A stretch of 64,000 bases of DNA from Caprella mutica (GCA_947561585.1 CANNZV010000438.1:124001-188000); one strand, 5' to 3'; shown: positions 23,514-37,900, counted from the stretch's first letter. Notes: generated by a model from the letters alone, not told the origin. Made by a program: numbers and translations.

Positions 23514-25348
23514 ATGTCAAAGTTACTACTGGTATGTTTGGTTGCATTTGCAATGCTCCAAAATAGCATAGCTGATGATGGTCAGTGGTTGAAATCCGAA
23601 GATGAAAAAATAATGACACCCAGAGTTTTCCCTTGCCCCGCCGCTTCACTCATCGCTCCTTGCGGATGCGATTACATAGATGAAAAATTATATCTTGATT
23701 GTACGAACGTGACATCCGAGGTTGAAATATACAATCTCTTCCAACAAGAATTCACAGTAAAGGAATTTTATGAATTCAGAATGACTTCGAATCAGTACAT
23801 TCAGCGTTTGGATGTTGATACCAATGGCGTCTCTTTCGAGAGGATGGTATTCTACCCTGGCCCTTTCAATATCTTTGGTGTTGCTGAAAGCTTCTTGTCA
23901 TCCAGTTACAATACTTTAGAAGACTTTGTCCTGCAAAATAGTCCTCTTACTTACAAAACCTTCCCATTCGACTACATGAACACTTTGCCTAACCTTCATC
24001 GACTTTTCTTGGAGGCTAATCAAATTAATGAAGTGCCTAGATTCACCTCTACATCTTTGAGAGATCTTCGTATTACCTCGAGTAACATCAGCTCATTATC
24101 TCTTGGTAAGTACACTACAAGTTACTAGCAAAATTATTGACACTTTTGAGTTTGGTCAGATAGTCAAATACTTTATATCTAACTTTTAACAATTCCAACA
24201 TCAAAAGATGTGACATTTGTTCCCAACTTAACATCATACTTAATAACCTAAATATCAACACATTTAATTATCACAGATATTACTTCCAACAAGTAAATGT
24301 ATGATATTTTTTCCCTATTTAATTTTATATATAAAATGAATTATCTTGAATATATATGATTTTTGTCGTTTTAGGAACTTTTGCTGCCCCAACCTACCTG
24401 TATAACCTGGAGTTGAACTTCAATCATATCAAAAGATTGGTGGTAAACCTCTTCCCTATTTTCCTTGAGACAGTTAGTATTCGCTTAGATTTTAACGAAA
24501 TCACAAACATCGGAAGAAGATCTTTCTATGATGGTAAGTAGAATATACAAATTTAGCAAATTTCTTCAGTTTCCACTTACCGCATTAAATTGAGAAAAAT
24601 ACGCTCAATTAATATTAGGTTCATTATGGATAATCATGTTATAAATCACTATGTCCATTTATCTTTACTTCCAGCCACTGATAATAGAACAGCAGGTCTT
24701 TCTAACTTGTACCTCAGCAACAATCAATTGACTGATTTGGGGATAGAATCCATCCCTCTCACCAGGACGAGCAGACTGATCACTCTGGAGAATAACCAAA
24801 TTTCTGAAATTGCTTTCGATGCATTCCTCATGATCAGTGAACCAAGTAATAATATTGATAAGTGTATTCTTATTAAGTTATTCATGTTATATGAATTATT
24901 ACTAATCGTCATCCTATTTTAACATAAACATGGAAATTTTTTTATTGTTGGTTTGCATATCAAAACAAGTAACCAATACATATTTTTTATGACAGGTTTG
25001 AACAGTATTCAAATGTTCTTCGGTAACAACCAACTGACAGTCATCGAAGAGTTCAAATGGGGTGGCATTATGAAATACCTATCACTTCTAGATTTGAAAG
25101 GTGAGAATAATAATATTTAAAAATAGCTGTCATTTTCTATACCTAGAAACTGGATATCATTGAAACTTTTTTCAGGCAATCCTCTTTCATGTGGCTGTGA
25201 CATCAACTGGATCGTGCAAAGCACCTACTACATTTCCAAGATAAGTGCAGACTCGAAATGTACTGATGGTACGGCTGTCATTGATCTGGATCCTGTTGTT
25301 TTCGCCGCCCTTTGCAGTAGCCAAACAACTACCGCTGTTCCTAAATGA
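23514..25348 (+). CDS. Secreted leucine-rich-repeat protein (Oplophorus luciferin monooxygenase non-catalytic subunit-like)
   Basis: Five exons, join(23514..24105, 24375..24533, 24675..24845, 24996..25100, 25176..25348), give 399 residues. All introns are GT-AG and phase 1. Residues 1-20 are a signal peptide (MSKLLLVCLVAFAML). Cysteines 41, 50, 52 and 63 form an N-terminal LRR cap, degenerate LRRs (NLHRLFLEANQI, LSNLYLSNNQLTDL) follow, and NPLSCGCDINW to Cys389 is a C-terminal LRR cap. NVT (65) and NIS (191) are possible N-glycosylation sites. The family is secreted; in shrimp the relative is the non-catalytic partner of a luciferase, but most crustacean members have no known role. No catalytic domain is present, so light emission is not implied. 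The donor of exon 3 is the least certain junction: GTGAAC at 24837 keeps the same phase. Confidence 0.85.
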
Positions 25349-25393
25349 AAAGCAAGAAAAAATTTCCAGCAAAACAACCTTTGGTTTTCGACT

Positions 25394-25399
25394 ATTAAA
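25394..25399 (+). terminator. Candidate polyadenylation signal of the LRR gene
   Basis: ATTAAA, the common variant of AATAAA, lies 46 bp after the stop codon. Confidence 0.4.
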
Positions 25400-28300
25400 A
25401 ATTAAATTCCCTTGAATTTCTGGTTCTTTGAATATATCCATAGTTTAAAGCCAACTCTACTAGTCTTTAACCAAATATTACAGATGGAAAATAAGTTCTT
25501 TATCGATATCTTATTTTTTTCAGAAACTATCAATATCTTTATCATTCTCAAGACTATATGCTTTTAATATTTAAAATTAAAACGGATGTCTGGAATATCC
25601 TAAGAAATAGTATGAATGGAATTGCAACCAAAGAAATCCCATTTATTAAGATTTTGCAAGTTTGATCAGATTTTTCTTAGGTAGAGAATATTGAACGTAA
25701 ATGCAACATTCGATTATAATAATTATCAGGATGAAATTTAGCAATCAATAATTCATTCATTTTCTTTAAATTTAATATTTATTGAAGATCTGAAGATTCC
25801 GAAAAACGATAATTGAATTTTGGGAGAATGATAGTGAACTACAGTGTAGTTTTATTTGTGAAACGCCAGTGAGTTACAATTTAATATTATTTGAAGAAAG
25901 ACTTAATTAAAATTAAATAGTTGAATTTACACATTTCACTCTAGCTCAAAGGAACATTTTATCGTGAATATAAAGATGAAAAGAGATGATAAAGAACTGC
26001 ATGCATTTGAATCATACGAGAAGAAAATCAGTCTCCGTCAATTAGAAGAAAAAAATGTCCAATTTCATAATATAAGTTATTTTTACATTTCATGAAAATA
26101 TACAACAATTTATAAAGTAACGAAATATATTTTCCTATTGTATAGCAATCTACGATATAATATATTCTAAATATAGTAATTAATCTTCAAAATATAACAG
26201 GTTAGCATATAATGGTCCTCGTATAATTAATATTCTCATCTATAACAAAAATGTCAGCATATGCAACCTCCAAGATCTAAAATTTTATTGGATAGAACAC
26301 ATTTTGAGAAGAAGAATACCAGTGTATTTCCGCAAGAGATCGTCTACAACAAATACATTCATAATATTTAACAGTGGACAGTTGAGTTTTTTTGATTTTG
26401 TTCAATGCGTTGTTCAGAAAACTACAGTGACACTCATCTAGAGATTTAGAAAGGAAAATAGACTACGATTGCCACTCTGTACAATCTACCCATAACCCTT
26501 TCTATCATCATTCAGATTTCTTTTACCAATTGAGTACTTTCAACTGTTGAAACCGAACACCAACATTACCATGAGTCAATTTTCGGATTTTTGGATGATA
26601 GACAAAGTGGAACACCATCAATGAAATATATTTCAAAATGTTGAGAAAAGATATAGAAGAATCATCATATTCCAAAGGATCTGATGACAATATAACAAAT
26701 TTACATTCATTTGGTAGGTATTCACTAAATATTCCTCTCAAAATAAGCATGATTGTTTTAAAGTACATGATTGAAATAGTTATAATTCGTCCAATCAGTT
26801 CAATTTAGTTTCCTAATTCTGTAGATAGATTATTTCACTTTTCGACTTGAAGTATATGTTCAGAACCTTCTTCACTCAATTTAAAATGTCTTCCAATAAG
26901 CTTTTTACAATGCAGGAGAACGATTATAATCTATAAACTATCATAGGTGAACCAATTCAAAAAAGATCAATAGAATAGTCATTCGAAATCACATCCTAGT
27001 TCACTAAGACAATGAATAACAATTTGATGTACGGACTCAGGTCCAAAAAGTCTATTAAGAAATCACGAGTTTAGAATACTCTACATATCTTTACAAGAAA
27101 TTTTAAGCTTGTATTACATTACGTTGAAATATATCTCTACTGTTAACTACATAGGCAAATATTTTCTTTTTATTCTACTATTTAAACAATAAAACTTATG
27201 CATAATAATATAGTCTTAGATATCTCTTTAAAATTTAAAATCTATTAGGTGGCAGTAACAATAATGTTTTGTTTACTTTTAACTGCAAAATCACATTGAA
27301 ATTTAGATATGTTTATTCAGATTAATCGAGTTCATGAAAATTAGCTATATCTTTTTGATATTTTATACCAATAAATATGATAATATGGTTTCCATTGAGA
27401 ATTGATTGAGTTTTCAAGTGTTCAGACGAAATATATGATCATATTTATATTACTCTCCCTAATCATTCCAAGAATCAAATTGGATATCCCACTCAATGAT
27501 AGATACTCTATCTTATGTTGCAAGAGGCGATAGGTTGCACACCTGGCAGATGTTTTTCGCTGAACACATTGAGGCTCGTAAAGAAATCTGCCAGGCTCGC
27601 ACGGTAATTGCAAATCAAATTCAGTGGTACAGTTCAGATTCTCTACAAGCGGCTCAGGTGCGTGCACGTGAAAGATAGGTTTTAAAAGTACACCTACTTC
27701 AATTCCAGAAAAATACTATAATTTGGATAGTTATTCTGTACATCTAAAGATTTTAATCTCTATTGAGAAGACGATGCTTGATCATTTTCCGAAACTACAT
27801 AGAAGTTAACTCTTGAAATCCAAACACTAACCTCACGAAATGGACGTATACTAAGAAAAATGAATTGTTTAAAACTACTAAAGGTATTTCACAAGAAATA
27901 CATTATACAATATATTAATTGGAAATTTTTGGTCCATTCCTATTGCGTTATTATGTAAGTTCTATTGTTCCTTAATCAACCAGAGTGAAGCCAATCCAGG
28001 ACATGAAGACACATATCGTTACTTTGTGTCCTCATATCCCAGGGGCTGCAAACGAATACATTTTAGAGACATTGTGTATGCTAACTTAGTTATATAGATT
28101 GAATTATTGAACATTCAGAAAACTACTGAATCTCTACACGATAGATTTAACAATATATTATTTATTCAGTATGATTATTATTATTATAAGACTTCATTTC
28201 TACAGAAAAAAGTTTAAAAGTTAATTATTATATTATTATAAGTAAAATATATATATATATATTTTACACACCAGTTGTTCTTCAAAATTAAATTGTTTTT

Positions 28301-28790
28301 CCAAGTCTTATTGGATTATTGAATTTCAGCTTAGAAAGTTAGTTTTTGATTCTGTGAAATAGTGTTGTGAACCTCCATGAGAATATTTCTGGTGCCATCA
28401 GTGCTCAGAAGGAGAGCTAGGAAATAGAGTCTATAAAGCGACAAAAAGAACAATTGGCATGCGACTACGGATCATTTCCAGGAAGATTTTTATCAGCGAT
28501 CTACAGAGACACGATTGATTTTACAAGCAAAAATATAGAACCATTATAATTACAATATATGTTATAGATAATGTAGATTAAATTGAAACGGATTGACATC
28601 ATAAAAAGCTGAAGAAGTTGGCAGTGCCTATAATTCTAGACTAAAACCTTCAACGAGTGAAAGAACAACCTTAAAAAAGTAGGTTACTCCACAAATATTG
28701 AAAAGGTTTTAATCACCTAAAAACAAAGCTAAACTGAATCATCGAGATAACATAGACATCTATCAGTGAATAGTTTCCAATTTATATTAA
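25400..28790. other. Intergenic region, no convincing gene
   Basis: It is AT-rich. A less AT-rich patch at 27490-27680 has overlapping open frames on both strands (60 codons on plus, 81 on minus) that I do not recognise. A near-perfect hairpin lies at 27999-28039. Confidence 0.45.
27999..28039. repeat. 41-bp hairpin
   Basis: GGACATGAAGACACA (27999-28013) and TGTGTCCTCATATCC (28025-28039) pair at 13 of 15 positions around an 11-base loop. No function is apparent. Confidence 0.6.
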
Positions 28791-28952
28791 TCATTCATCG
28801 TCTTCTTCGTCGTCCAAAGAGTCCTGTTTTCCTAACAGTGGCTTATTGTCGTCCGTTCTTAAGAAGTGCGTGATGAGATCTATTGGCAAGGGGAAGATAA
28901 TGGTGGAGTTCTTCTCAGCACTGATGGCACTGAGTGTTTGAAGATATCGAAG
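28791..28952 (-). CDS. Stomatin-like gene, alternative terminal exon T1 (last)
   Basis: A 162-bp coding part after CGCCCACAG. It encodes [31 protein letters not shown], then a long tail ending [16 protein letters not shown]. The tail is strongly acidic, the opposite of T3 and T4. Confidence 0.93.
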   Translation of the reverse strand, partial: LRYLQTLSAISAEKNSTIIFPLPIDLITHFLRTDDNKPLLGKQDSLDDEEDDE

Positions 28953-31900
28953 CTGTGGGCGAGAAAATAGATTAGAACATTGCAATGGAGGTGGAGAATC
29001 TAAAAGAGGAGTTTAGTGCCACCCTATTATGAAGAAGAGGAAACTATACTTTTGAGGTGCGGTTTATTAGAATAATTTGTTTAAATATGTCTTTTATTCG
29101 GAAATATTAGAGTGATTGGAAATGAGATATTATATCCAAAGCACGATGCACTTATTTCATTCTCATACAATTGGAAGTGATTATCAAATATAATCGGATT
29201 GACTGGTTAAACCTCTGACTAATGCTTAAGGATCTTTATATGATAATCATGCCTATATAAAATATGTATATATGTTTTTTTAGGCTTAATTTCCTAATAA
29301 CTTATATATATATCAAGTGCATTTTATCTAATAAAAACAAGATTCATAGAAAATATTCATGCTTTTCAAACAAAATATTAAATCGGTTTTCATTTCGTGT
29401 TCTATTCTTTTAAAAAATGATCCATATTAGCGTAAATTTAGGGATTTTCAATTAGTTTGAATCACCAATTAAATTGAGTATCATGATTGTAATGCATTCA
29501 TCATACATTACATTGAAAACAAATATATGATTTAAATTCTAATTAATAATTAGGACACATTATAGCAATTTATCTGAACGAACTTACTAATTGAAATTTA
29601 TTTTTAATCAGTTGGATCCCCGGCAGATCAAATCAATTGAAATTCACTGATAATGAATAATTATTGAAATGATCTATTCCCCAGTAGAAGCATGCAGTTT
29701 CTAGTCACAATATATTGTCAATTTATTGCAAATTCTAAACAAACATCTAAGAGTTTCCTTCCAATCAGAGTATTCGTGAGCATCTCTAATATTTGTAAAT
29801 ACTTTTTCGATGTAAATTTGACTCGTTTAAACACTTGGAATTAGAAAGAAGCATTTGCAAGACTATTCATATCATATATAAACATACAGAACAAAAAACT
29901 ACAAGTATCCAAGATACTCTATTACAGAAACATCTACAAACTGAAAAAGAAGATACTATACCAGAACATCTAGCAGGAAGAAGATTTCACGAAGAAACAC
30001 AGCTAAAACATCTCGTAAGAACTTCGAAAAAACGTCATAACAAAATTTTGTTTGAGAAAAAAAAGGAAAAAATGGTGTTTCTGCTATTTTTCTTGTAAAT
30101 TCAATCTCAAGTAAGTAACAGACACATGCTGGTGTTGAACAACGAAGGAAGTTAGTTGTGTTTAAATTTTGGTTAGTTACAAGAGAAAGGATTGTTAGAT
30201 TTTAACTGCTTTCTTTATTTAATTTCTTATCTATAGGGTGAATTCAGAGCTAGGTCCTGGAGGAATTAATTCATAGATGCCACCCGTATGAGAAACCAAT
30301 TGTATGCATGTAGCGTAGTTATGCCTAGGTATGTGAAATGCAACAGTTTTGGTGTGATAGCCAAGTGCAGAATTTACACCTAGAAAAGTATGGTGGCAGC
30401 AGTTTTAGTGTGGTGGCCGAGTGAAGTTGAAACTCAGCAAATTTTAATGAAGCAACTACATTTAATGTGTTAACGATTTAGTCTAATATCTAGAGATATA
30501 CATGATATTGAATATGGTTAGGTACATCATCGAAAACAAAATAGTTGAATAAATTATAAGATTACCACTCTCCGAAAATTCATATTAAACTTAAATTTGG
30601 TGAAATGAAATTGTAAAACGAAATTCCAAGTTTTTCAACTTCGGTTAGTAATTGACTGTCTGTTAAAATGATGTAAGGTAACAAAATACAATCTACAGGT
30701 GTATATCATAAATACTACTTAGCAGGGGTTAAACCACTATCAAAAACAAATACCATCTTCGAGATACATTAAATGTTAACAAAAAAAGAAATTGAACTAC
30801 ATGAAGAATACCTTGGTTGTAAATTGGTTCCACATTCTATTTAGCTCTCTATTTTTCAACTTTTTCCACACCACACTTTTAATGTTTAACGAAATTTTAT
30901 TTGGAAGTGTTCATGAAATGTTTGACTAAGTCTATTGGCAGAGGGAATATAATTGTTGAGTTCTTCTCGGCAGATATGGCGTTGAGAGTCTGGAGGTAGC
31001 GTAGCTGTGGAATAGGAAAGATAATCTGGTGTAGTAATCTGCCATTTAATCGTATCAAGGGTCAGGTCACCCCTTTTCTAGGGTTAGAAAGTAAATCATT
31101 AACAATCGCATCAGCATTAGACTATACTGAGGTTGCCCAAGTGTACGAGAGTAAAGATTCTCTAACCCTAAACTTGGGTAAAGTAGAATTGGTGTTTATT
31201 TTTTGGAACAGATTGTTAGGAACCTGTTTGCAAATGGGAACATATTAGCAGTGTTGATGACAGCTTCACGAAGATTTTAAGATACTTACTCTCTTTGCTG
31301 TAAAGTAAGAACAAATTTCCATGAATCAACTCTAATAAATAGTACTCGAATATGACGACGAGGATTATTTTCTCAATATCCGTTGAAATTGAAGATTCTT
31401 CTAAACACCAATACGCACACAAAACAAAGTTGGAGTATGACAGGAAATTAACTTGTCGAATTTCTATAAAATGAACCAAATGAATATGCAAACTCAGAAT
31501 TATAAAACAACCAAATTTGTGAAACCAAGGATACAATGAACGGAAAATAAGAATGATATATGTTTCGATGTATTTTATACGTATGTTTCATATATACAGC
31601 TGTAGCATCTTTGAATACATTAAACCTCCAAACCTTGCCTGACACTACTTGTAAATTAAATTTGAATTATGGTTATATTTCACCATCGTAAATAAGTTAA
31701 AGGTTATCTGTGTATGAGTTTTGATGAAGGGAATATTGTTACTTTTCTAATTGCCTGCAAATCAATATGACATTTAAATTAGTGTTATGTTCTTGTTTTT
31801 TTTAGTACGTACGTATTTTAGAGCATGCAGTAGTTTATATAGTAGGATAGTTATTTACATAGGATTAGATTTCATTCTTATCTGATGATCCCAAATATTG

Positions 31901-34900
31901 AATATTTCATAAATATTGCATTAACACATTCATTTCAAGATTTCCATAGACGTTCGACCCATTGAAAGCGTACACAAACAAATATTATTATTAGTAAGTG
32001 CATAGATAAAAAGTGCGCAAATTTTTTAAAAAGTGAGCTACTAATTCGAAAAGCGAATTTTAAGTTCAAAATTCGCCCTTCAGTGATAATTTTCTCTGCT
32101 TAAGCACTGAAATCTTAGCTTTAGTTCAAAATAAAGTAAGTGCTAGATACTTTTATGCTGTATTAGTTCTGGTTAAAGCATAAGCAACAGTAGTTCTCCA
32201 AAGATAGGATTTATTGAAATGAGCAACTTGATAAATTCAAGTTGCTTGGTTTTCTGTTCTCCCTGCTGAAGTTCTGACTTAAATTTAGTTTAGGATGTCA
32301 TCGTTCATAGAAGGTTAATAAGTGAGGCATACGCCTGTGTTAACGGAAGTAACATTCATTCATTAAGGGTAAAGTAATGAAATACATAAGATGGGAAAAG
32401 AGGTAAGATAGAGAGATCTCAGTAAGCAAGGATGGTTGGTACCTTCGCAGAGTCTACATCTTTTAGTCCGAAATTGCTGCTTTCTTCTTTTTGTCGTTGT
32501 GACTTGGGATGAAATGGCTCACTATCTCAATAGGTAGAGGGAAAATGATTGTCGAATTATGCTCTGCCGATATCGAGCTGAGAGTTTGAAGATATCGAAG
32601 CTGCAAGGAAAAATAACAAACATAGATAGAACCACATCTGGTGTAGGAGAAGAGTGGGACGGGCGTTTATATTGGTGGTGGTGATGTAGTTTTAAGATAG
32701 GGTTTAGTGGTTCTTCTCCTGATCAGTTTGGTATTTGTTGTCAGCTCATTGGAGAGTTGGAGCCTTGTCGATGTTTGCAGTAAATACAGGATCGGGATTA
32801 GCTAACACTTTACTCTCTAAAATACGGAAGCTTCAAATAAAATAAAGAAATAAATAAACAGACTTAAGCAATACATTGCGACTAGAAATTTGGGGAGTAC
32901 TAAGAGTGACGTTTTTAATGGGATTTTGTGATATCAAGACTGTAGTTAGTTGATTCATTTTTGAATGAAAGAAAACTACGGAAAATAACTAAGAAATGAA
33001 GAAAATGAGGGAAGAAATTTTAGAGTACGTTGTAGATTGTTACATTTTAATGATCAATCAATAATAAAATGTTTTGGTTTGATGCTCGCAAATATTTTTG
33101 TCCTTAGCATTTTAAGCTCATAATATGTCATCTGATAGATTATTATTGGATTTACTAATATGATTATATTTGTACCAAATATCCAAAATTGAATTTTTAT
33201 TTTGAAATTCGTGGAATTTTTTTTTTAGAAATTAAATTTTATTTATAAATTATTGCCAACTTTGAGACGTAGCGTAATAAATGTAATTTAACCCAATACA
33301 GCCCGGTTGCAACAGCATCCTTCTTCAATATTATTATTGGCGTTTCAATGTTATCAACTAAAGCTCCTTAAGAAAATATTCATCTGAACGAATATTTTCA
33401 CGAAAATTTTATTTGACTATATGACTTCAATTAATGAACGAAGTAATTATTATTGTTACAACATATACCTAGCTATGACACCGGAAAACAAGGTAAGCAA
33501 GGATTTTAGATGTGTGATTTAAAGTAAATATTGTATGACAAAATGAATCAATAAAAATTTTGGTTTGATGTTTTCGGAGTTTTGTAAATAAAGTGATAGA
33601 AAAAGTTGTAGGAAGACAGTAACAGCAAAATAATGGACGTAAAACAAACTCTCATTCTCCCTACAAATTTTTGAAACCAAAAAGTATTTTTGTTGTTTGT
33701 TGTCTTGAATTTTTGAATCCTATTCTGAAATTACAGTTCCCTAGTAAAGAAAATATCGAAATTCGTTTTGTGTACGTATCAATTTTTATGTGTTAACGGA
33801 ATGAAATAAAATATGATCGTTCTATTTAATAAATTAAAAGTAATATCTTTTAAAAGAAATCTTTTGACCGGATGGTACAAATGCATATATGTAGAGACAA
33901 AATAACATGTCTTGATTTCTGATGGAATTCCACGCTGCTCTTTCACTTCTATTGGTGTGAAATATTGGGCTAACCGTCTAACGTAACAATCGCATCAAAT
34001 CAACCAACGAAACACTTTAAGATTACATTCTAATTCAATTTTAATTCATTGGGAACCCTACAATTTTAAATGGGCTGTAGAGGGTTAAGAACATCTGAAT
34101 AGATAGAGAGTGATTTTCAGTTCCTTTGGACGGATTCCTACCATTTAATATTGTGCGAATCCTCACACCTTCTAGTCGAATATCGTACGATTAAGTATCC
34201 TATAAAAATTATTTCTATTTAGTTAATCTGTAAATTTCTGAATTTCACAAATTGGATTATGTTAATTAAAATAGAAATAATCGAAATAAAAATAATATGT
34301 ACGGGTCAACCCAAAGATCACGCTAATGATTTGCTAACCCGATATCATGAACATAAGTAAAGGAACTCTGAATCAACTGAGGTAAAAACGAATAAGTCAA
34401 TGGAAAAATTCTATACTCTACTAGTTGTTCTAATGGTGAATTTTAAGAATACGTATATAGACACCTGTGAGTGAGAAAATTTCGTAGATTATCATGGATA
34501 AATTGGTAGCGAGAAGAAGCATGATTGTTCAGGTGATAGCATGCATGGGAGTGGCAGGAGGAAGAGAAGGTCATAATCTGTGTTCACCATTTCAATTTAT
34601 TGTTTCAATTATATTTATTTGACAAAAAAGAAGTGAATTACAGGTCAGTTAATTGGTAAAACATTCGATAAAAGAATATAATTTTTCCCCAACATATTGT
34701 CAAGCTAAATTAAAAGTTATCAAGGTGATTTGAATATACAGAATAAGGGAATTGTGTATTTTTCGTACTTGATGAACATAGATTGCTGGTGGGGAAAGAG
34801 TGTGATTTTGCATGCAATGAGCAAGTGTATTTTGAAGTGATTCGATAGCAGAGGTACACTTTAAACTGAATTGAATATGTGATGCCTATTTTGTAAAATT

Positions 34901-37900
34901 AACTCCGACACGGTCAAATCACTTTTGACTGAAAACTGTTTCGAAACTGAACAATCTTTCAATTTCATTAGAAGACATCAAATAAAATATGTTCATAATT
35001 AACAGTGCAGCATGGAGTATGAAGTCATTATTCTTTTTAAATTAAGTTACGTGCATTTTTCTAGGGTGAAAAAAGATCAAGGAAATGCAGTCATAGTGTG
35101 ACTTGGAAGAAAAGACAAGAAGAACGGTGTGTGATGTATACTCTGAACATGTGTGAATAGAGTGTTCATCCTCTCTAAAAGTACATTTGGTGAAGCAATG
35201 TCTTGATGAGGCAATGTTAATGCATACAAATGGTTTCATCATCTCGGTCATGACTGTGCATTTACTTTCATTGGAAGTTTGGTTATATCGGAAGAGAATC
35301 AAATTTAATCATGCTATGGAGAGGAGATTTCAGAGAAAAATAGTATGGACTTTCATCAGGAAGGAGCATGCAAGATGTTTGTGATAGATCTTTGAGATAG
35401 ATCGCGGTGTCAACTTTTAGTTGTGCCTCAAAATCCCATATTGGGATATTGGATGTGTCTTTCTGTGTTTGGTGTGTTTATACATAAAGTTTTAATCGTG
35501 TAGTGTGAATAAGCTTAAGTGTTTACGGAGAGTGTACCTTATTATGAAGATTTTCTTCCCTTAACAAAATGAGTCATTATGTCTATAGGAAGAGGGAAAA
35601 TGATGGTGGAGTTCTTTTCAGCCGAGATCGCGGAGAGTGTTTGTAGGTATCGGAGCTGTGAACACGTGATAGAAGATTAGGAGAAAAAACAACACTTGGT
35701 TAGGAGAGCGTGAACACGTTGTAAAAGACTAGGAGAAAAAAATATCGGCATAAGGTAAGGAGAGCGTAAACAAAGAAAGGGTGAGGGTACAGGGATTCTA
35801 TAAGTAATACCATTCAGTTTCAGGATAATAGGACTTCTTTGCAAAGATGCATCGATTTTTGGATGTTTTGTTTATTTATTTGATAAGTTGCCTGCGATAG
35901 GTTTTGAATAGTGGAGTTTAGGACGTGAGATAAATGAAGCAAATGGCAAACGAAGCTGTGCATCGTGAATAATTTTTTCTGATTGCATTATTGTTGCTCG
36001 AGCAGACTATGAATTCTGAATTTAATCCTTAAAAAGAATAAATTTGTGTCATTGTTAATGAAGGGCAACGAATTATTTGCTTAGTATCTACTTAGTATCA
36101 ATATAAGCTTTTGAACGTATAGACTGATGGATTAATTAAATTATCTAACTGTTAGCTTGGAAATAAAATTTATAAAAGTGATGTGATACACATATTATAT
36201 ATTCAAGTCAGATGATGAATAATGATACATTTTATCTCTCGAAATTCAAATATTGTTGAAGATAATAAATAATCTCCAGTATTCAGTATCATGGAATAAT
36301 AATATATGGGCGAAAACCTGTATTTGAAATGATGTATGTAGTAGTGTCTAATGAACTACCATCATAGATACCTGTACAACTTCCAAATTATGCAGGCACC
36401 AAAATATAATCATTTCAAGTCGAAACCAAATTTGAAGGGAGGTACAAAACTGTAAGGGTAAACTGGACTAGAGATGATGAAGACGTAGTTGTAGGAGAAT
36501 CCTAGCTGATCGAAGATCTAGCTACTCTGACACTCACAATGAACAAAAGGTCTTACCTGCAATGCAGCTGGACTCTCATTAATAACGTCAGCGGCTTCCT
36601 TTAGAGCCCTGGAAGCTCGCTGTTCTCCCTCGGCGGCGATAACCTTAGCACGAGCTTCTCGGGCAGCTTCGGCCTCTGCGGCCATAGCTCGTTGCAGTTG
36701 AACAGGGAGACGGACGTCCTTGCTGTTAGAGAAAGATATTGCTCATGCAGATTTTTTTAAGGGCACCACTTAGCAAAACTCTACTAAACAATCCTTGTTT
36801 GAGGCAGGGTAAGCAACAAGGGTTAAAAGCGTGGTGGTTTTTTGCAGAAACGAGAAATGTGAAATTCATGGTAACTTTTATCAATTGTTATCATAATGAG
36901 TAGCAGATTGGACGATGAGTAGCTAAACATTATCTATATATCTATTACTGATAAAGAAGAACTACTATGATTGACAGGTGTTGGCTTTTAAGTGTTTATG
37001 TATGTCTAGAAATTTGTTGAATTACATATAATTAAGATAAAATCGATGCAATGACCAAATTACATTGGCTAGTTCACACCAATTTCTATAAAAATTGACA
37101 GCTAGAGTCATGATATTAATCTTTAACTCTTGACCTAACAACTAGAATGTCTTCAATAATTGAGATTTTTTAAAATTTGACAATGTGATTGTGAATTAAA
37201 TCAAACTGTTGTATGTAGAATCAAAGTGTAAGTTTCATAAGAATTTACTGGGAAGTTATTAACAGTTGAAGTTTTCACGTACTTAAGAACAATAATTCAT
37301 TATGAACTTATCTTCATGTCATAGTGAAATTTACATGATTACTTGAATATGCAGACATACCCAGCTCTTATTACGCATCAGACTTATGACAATCGCATAA
37401 GCGTGGGATATGTCATGCTTCTATTCTACATGGTGCAAAAAATATTATAAGAGTAACAATGGTAATTTGGTTGACCGATTCAGTCAAGTTATGTTCGTCG
37501 TAACTTATACAGGTGGTACAGATTAGAAATGATTGTATCGGAAGTACCGTACATTTATTTTTAATCTATCATGCCTGCATAAATTATTACGAAAACAGTT
37601 TAAATGAAAAGGACACATCCGAATTATCAAAATAACTCCTGAAATATTTCTATACTACGGGAAATAATAAGGAGACATGTCCCACTCTTTTTCGAATGTC
37701 ATAAATCTAAAACGTAATAAATGTAGGGTATACTTGTACACTGACCATCTAAATAATTTCAATGCCTTAATATTAATTGAATTATCTTTTGTTTACCAGT
37801 TCCAAATGTAAAAAATATACTTAGGCATGTAACGCTGAAGATGGTCATGTTGTCAGAGTTCAAACTAATGTCCTTGTTCTTATCTGGTGAATTAATTTTT

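Noticed and set aside
23446..23649. Minus frame opposite the first LRR exon
   Set aside because: It is a shadow of the spliced plus-strand gene, which has a signal peptide, conserved cysteines and matching intron phases.
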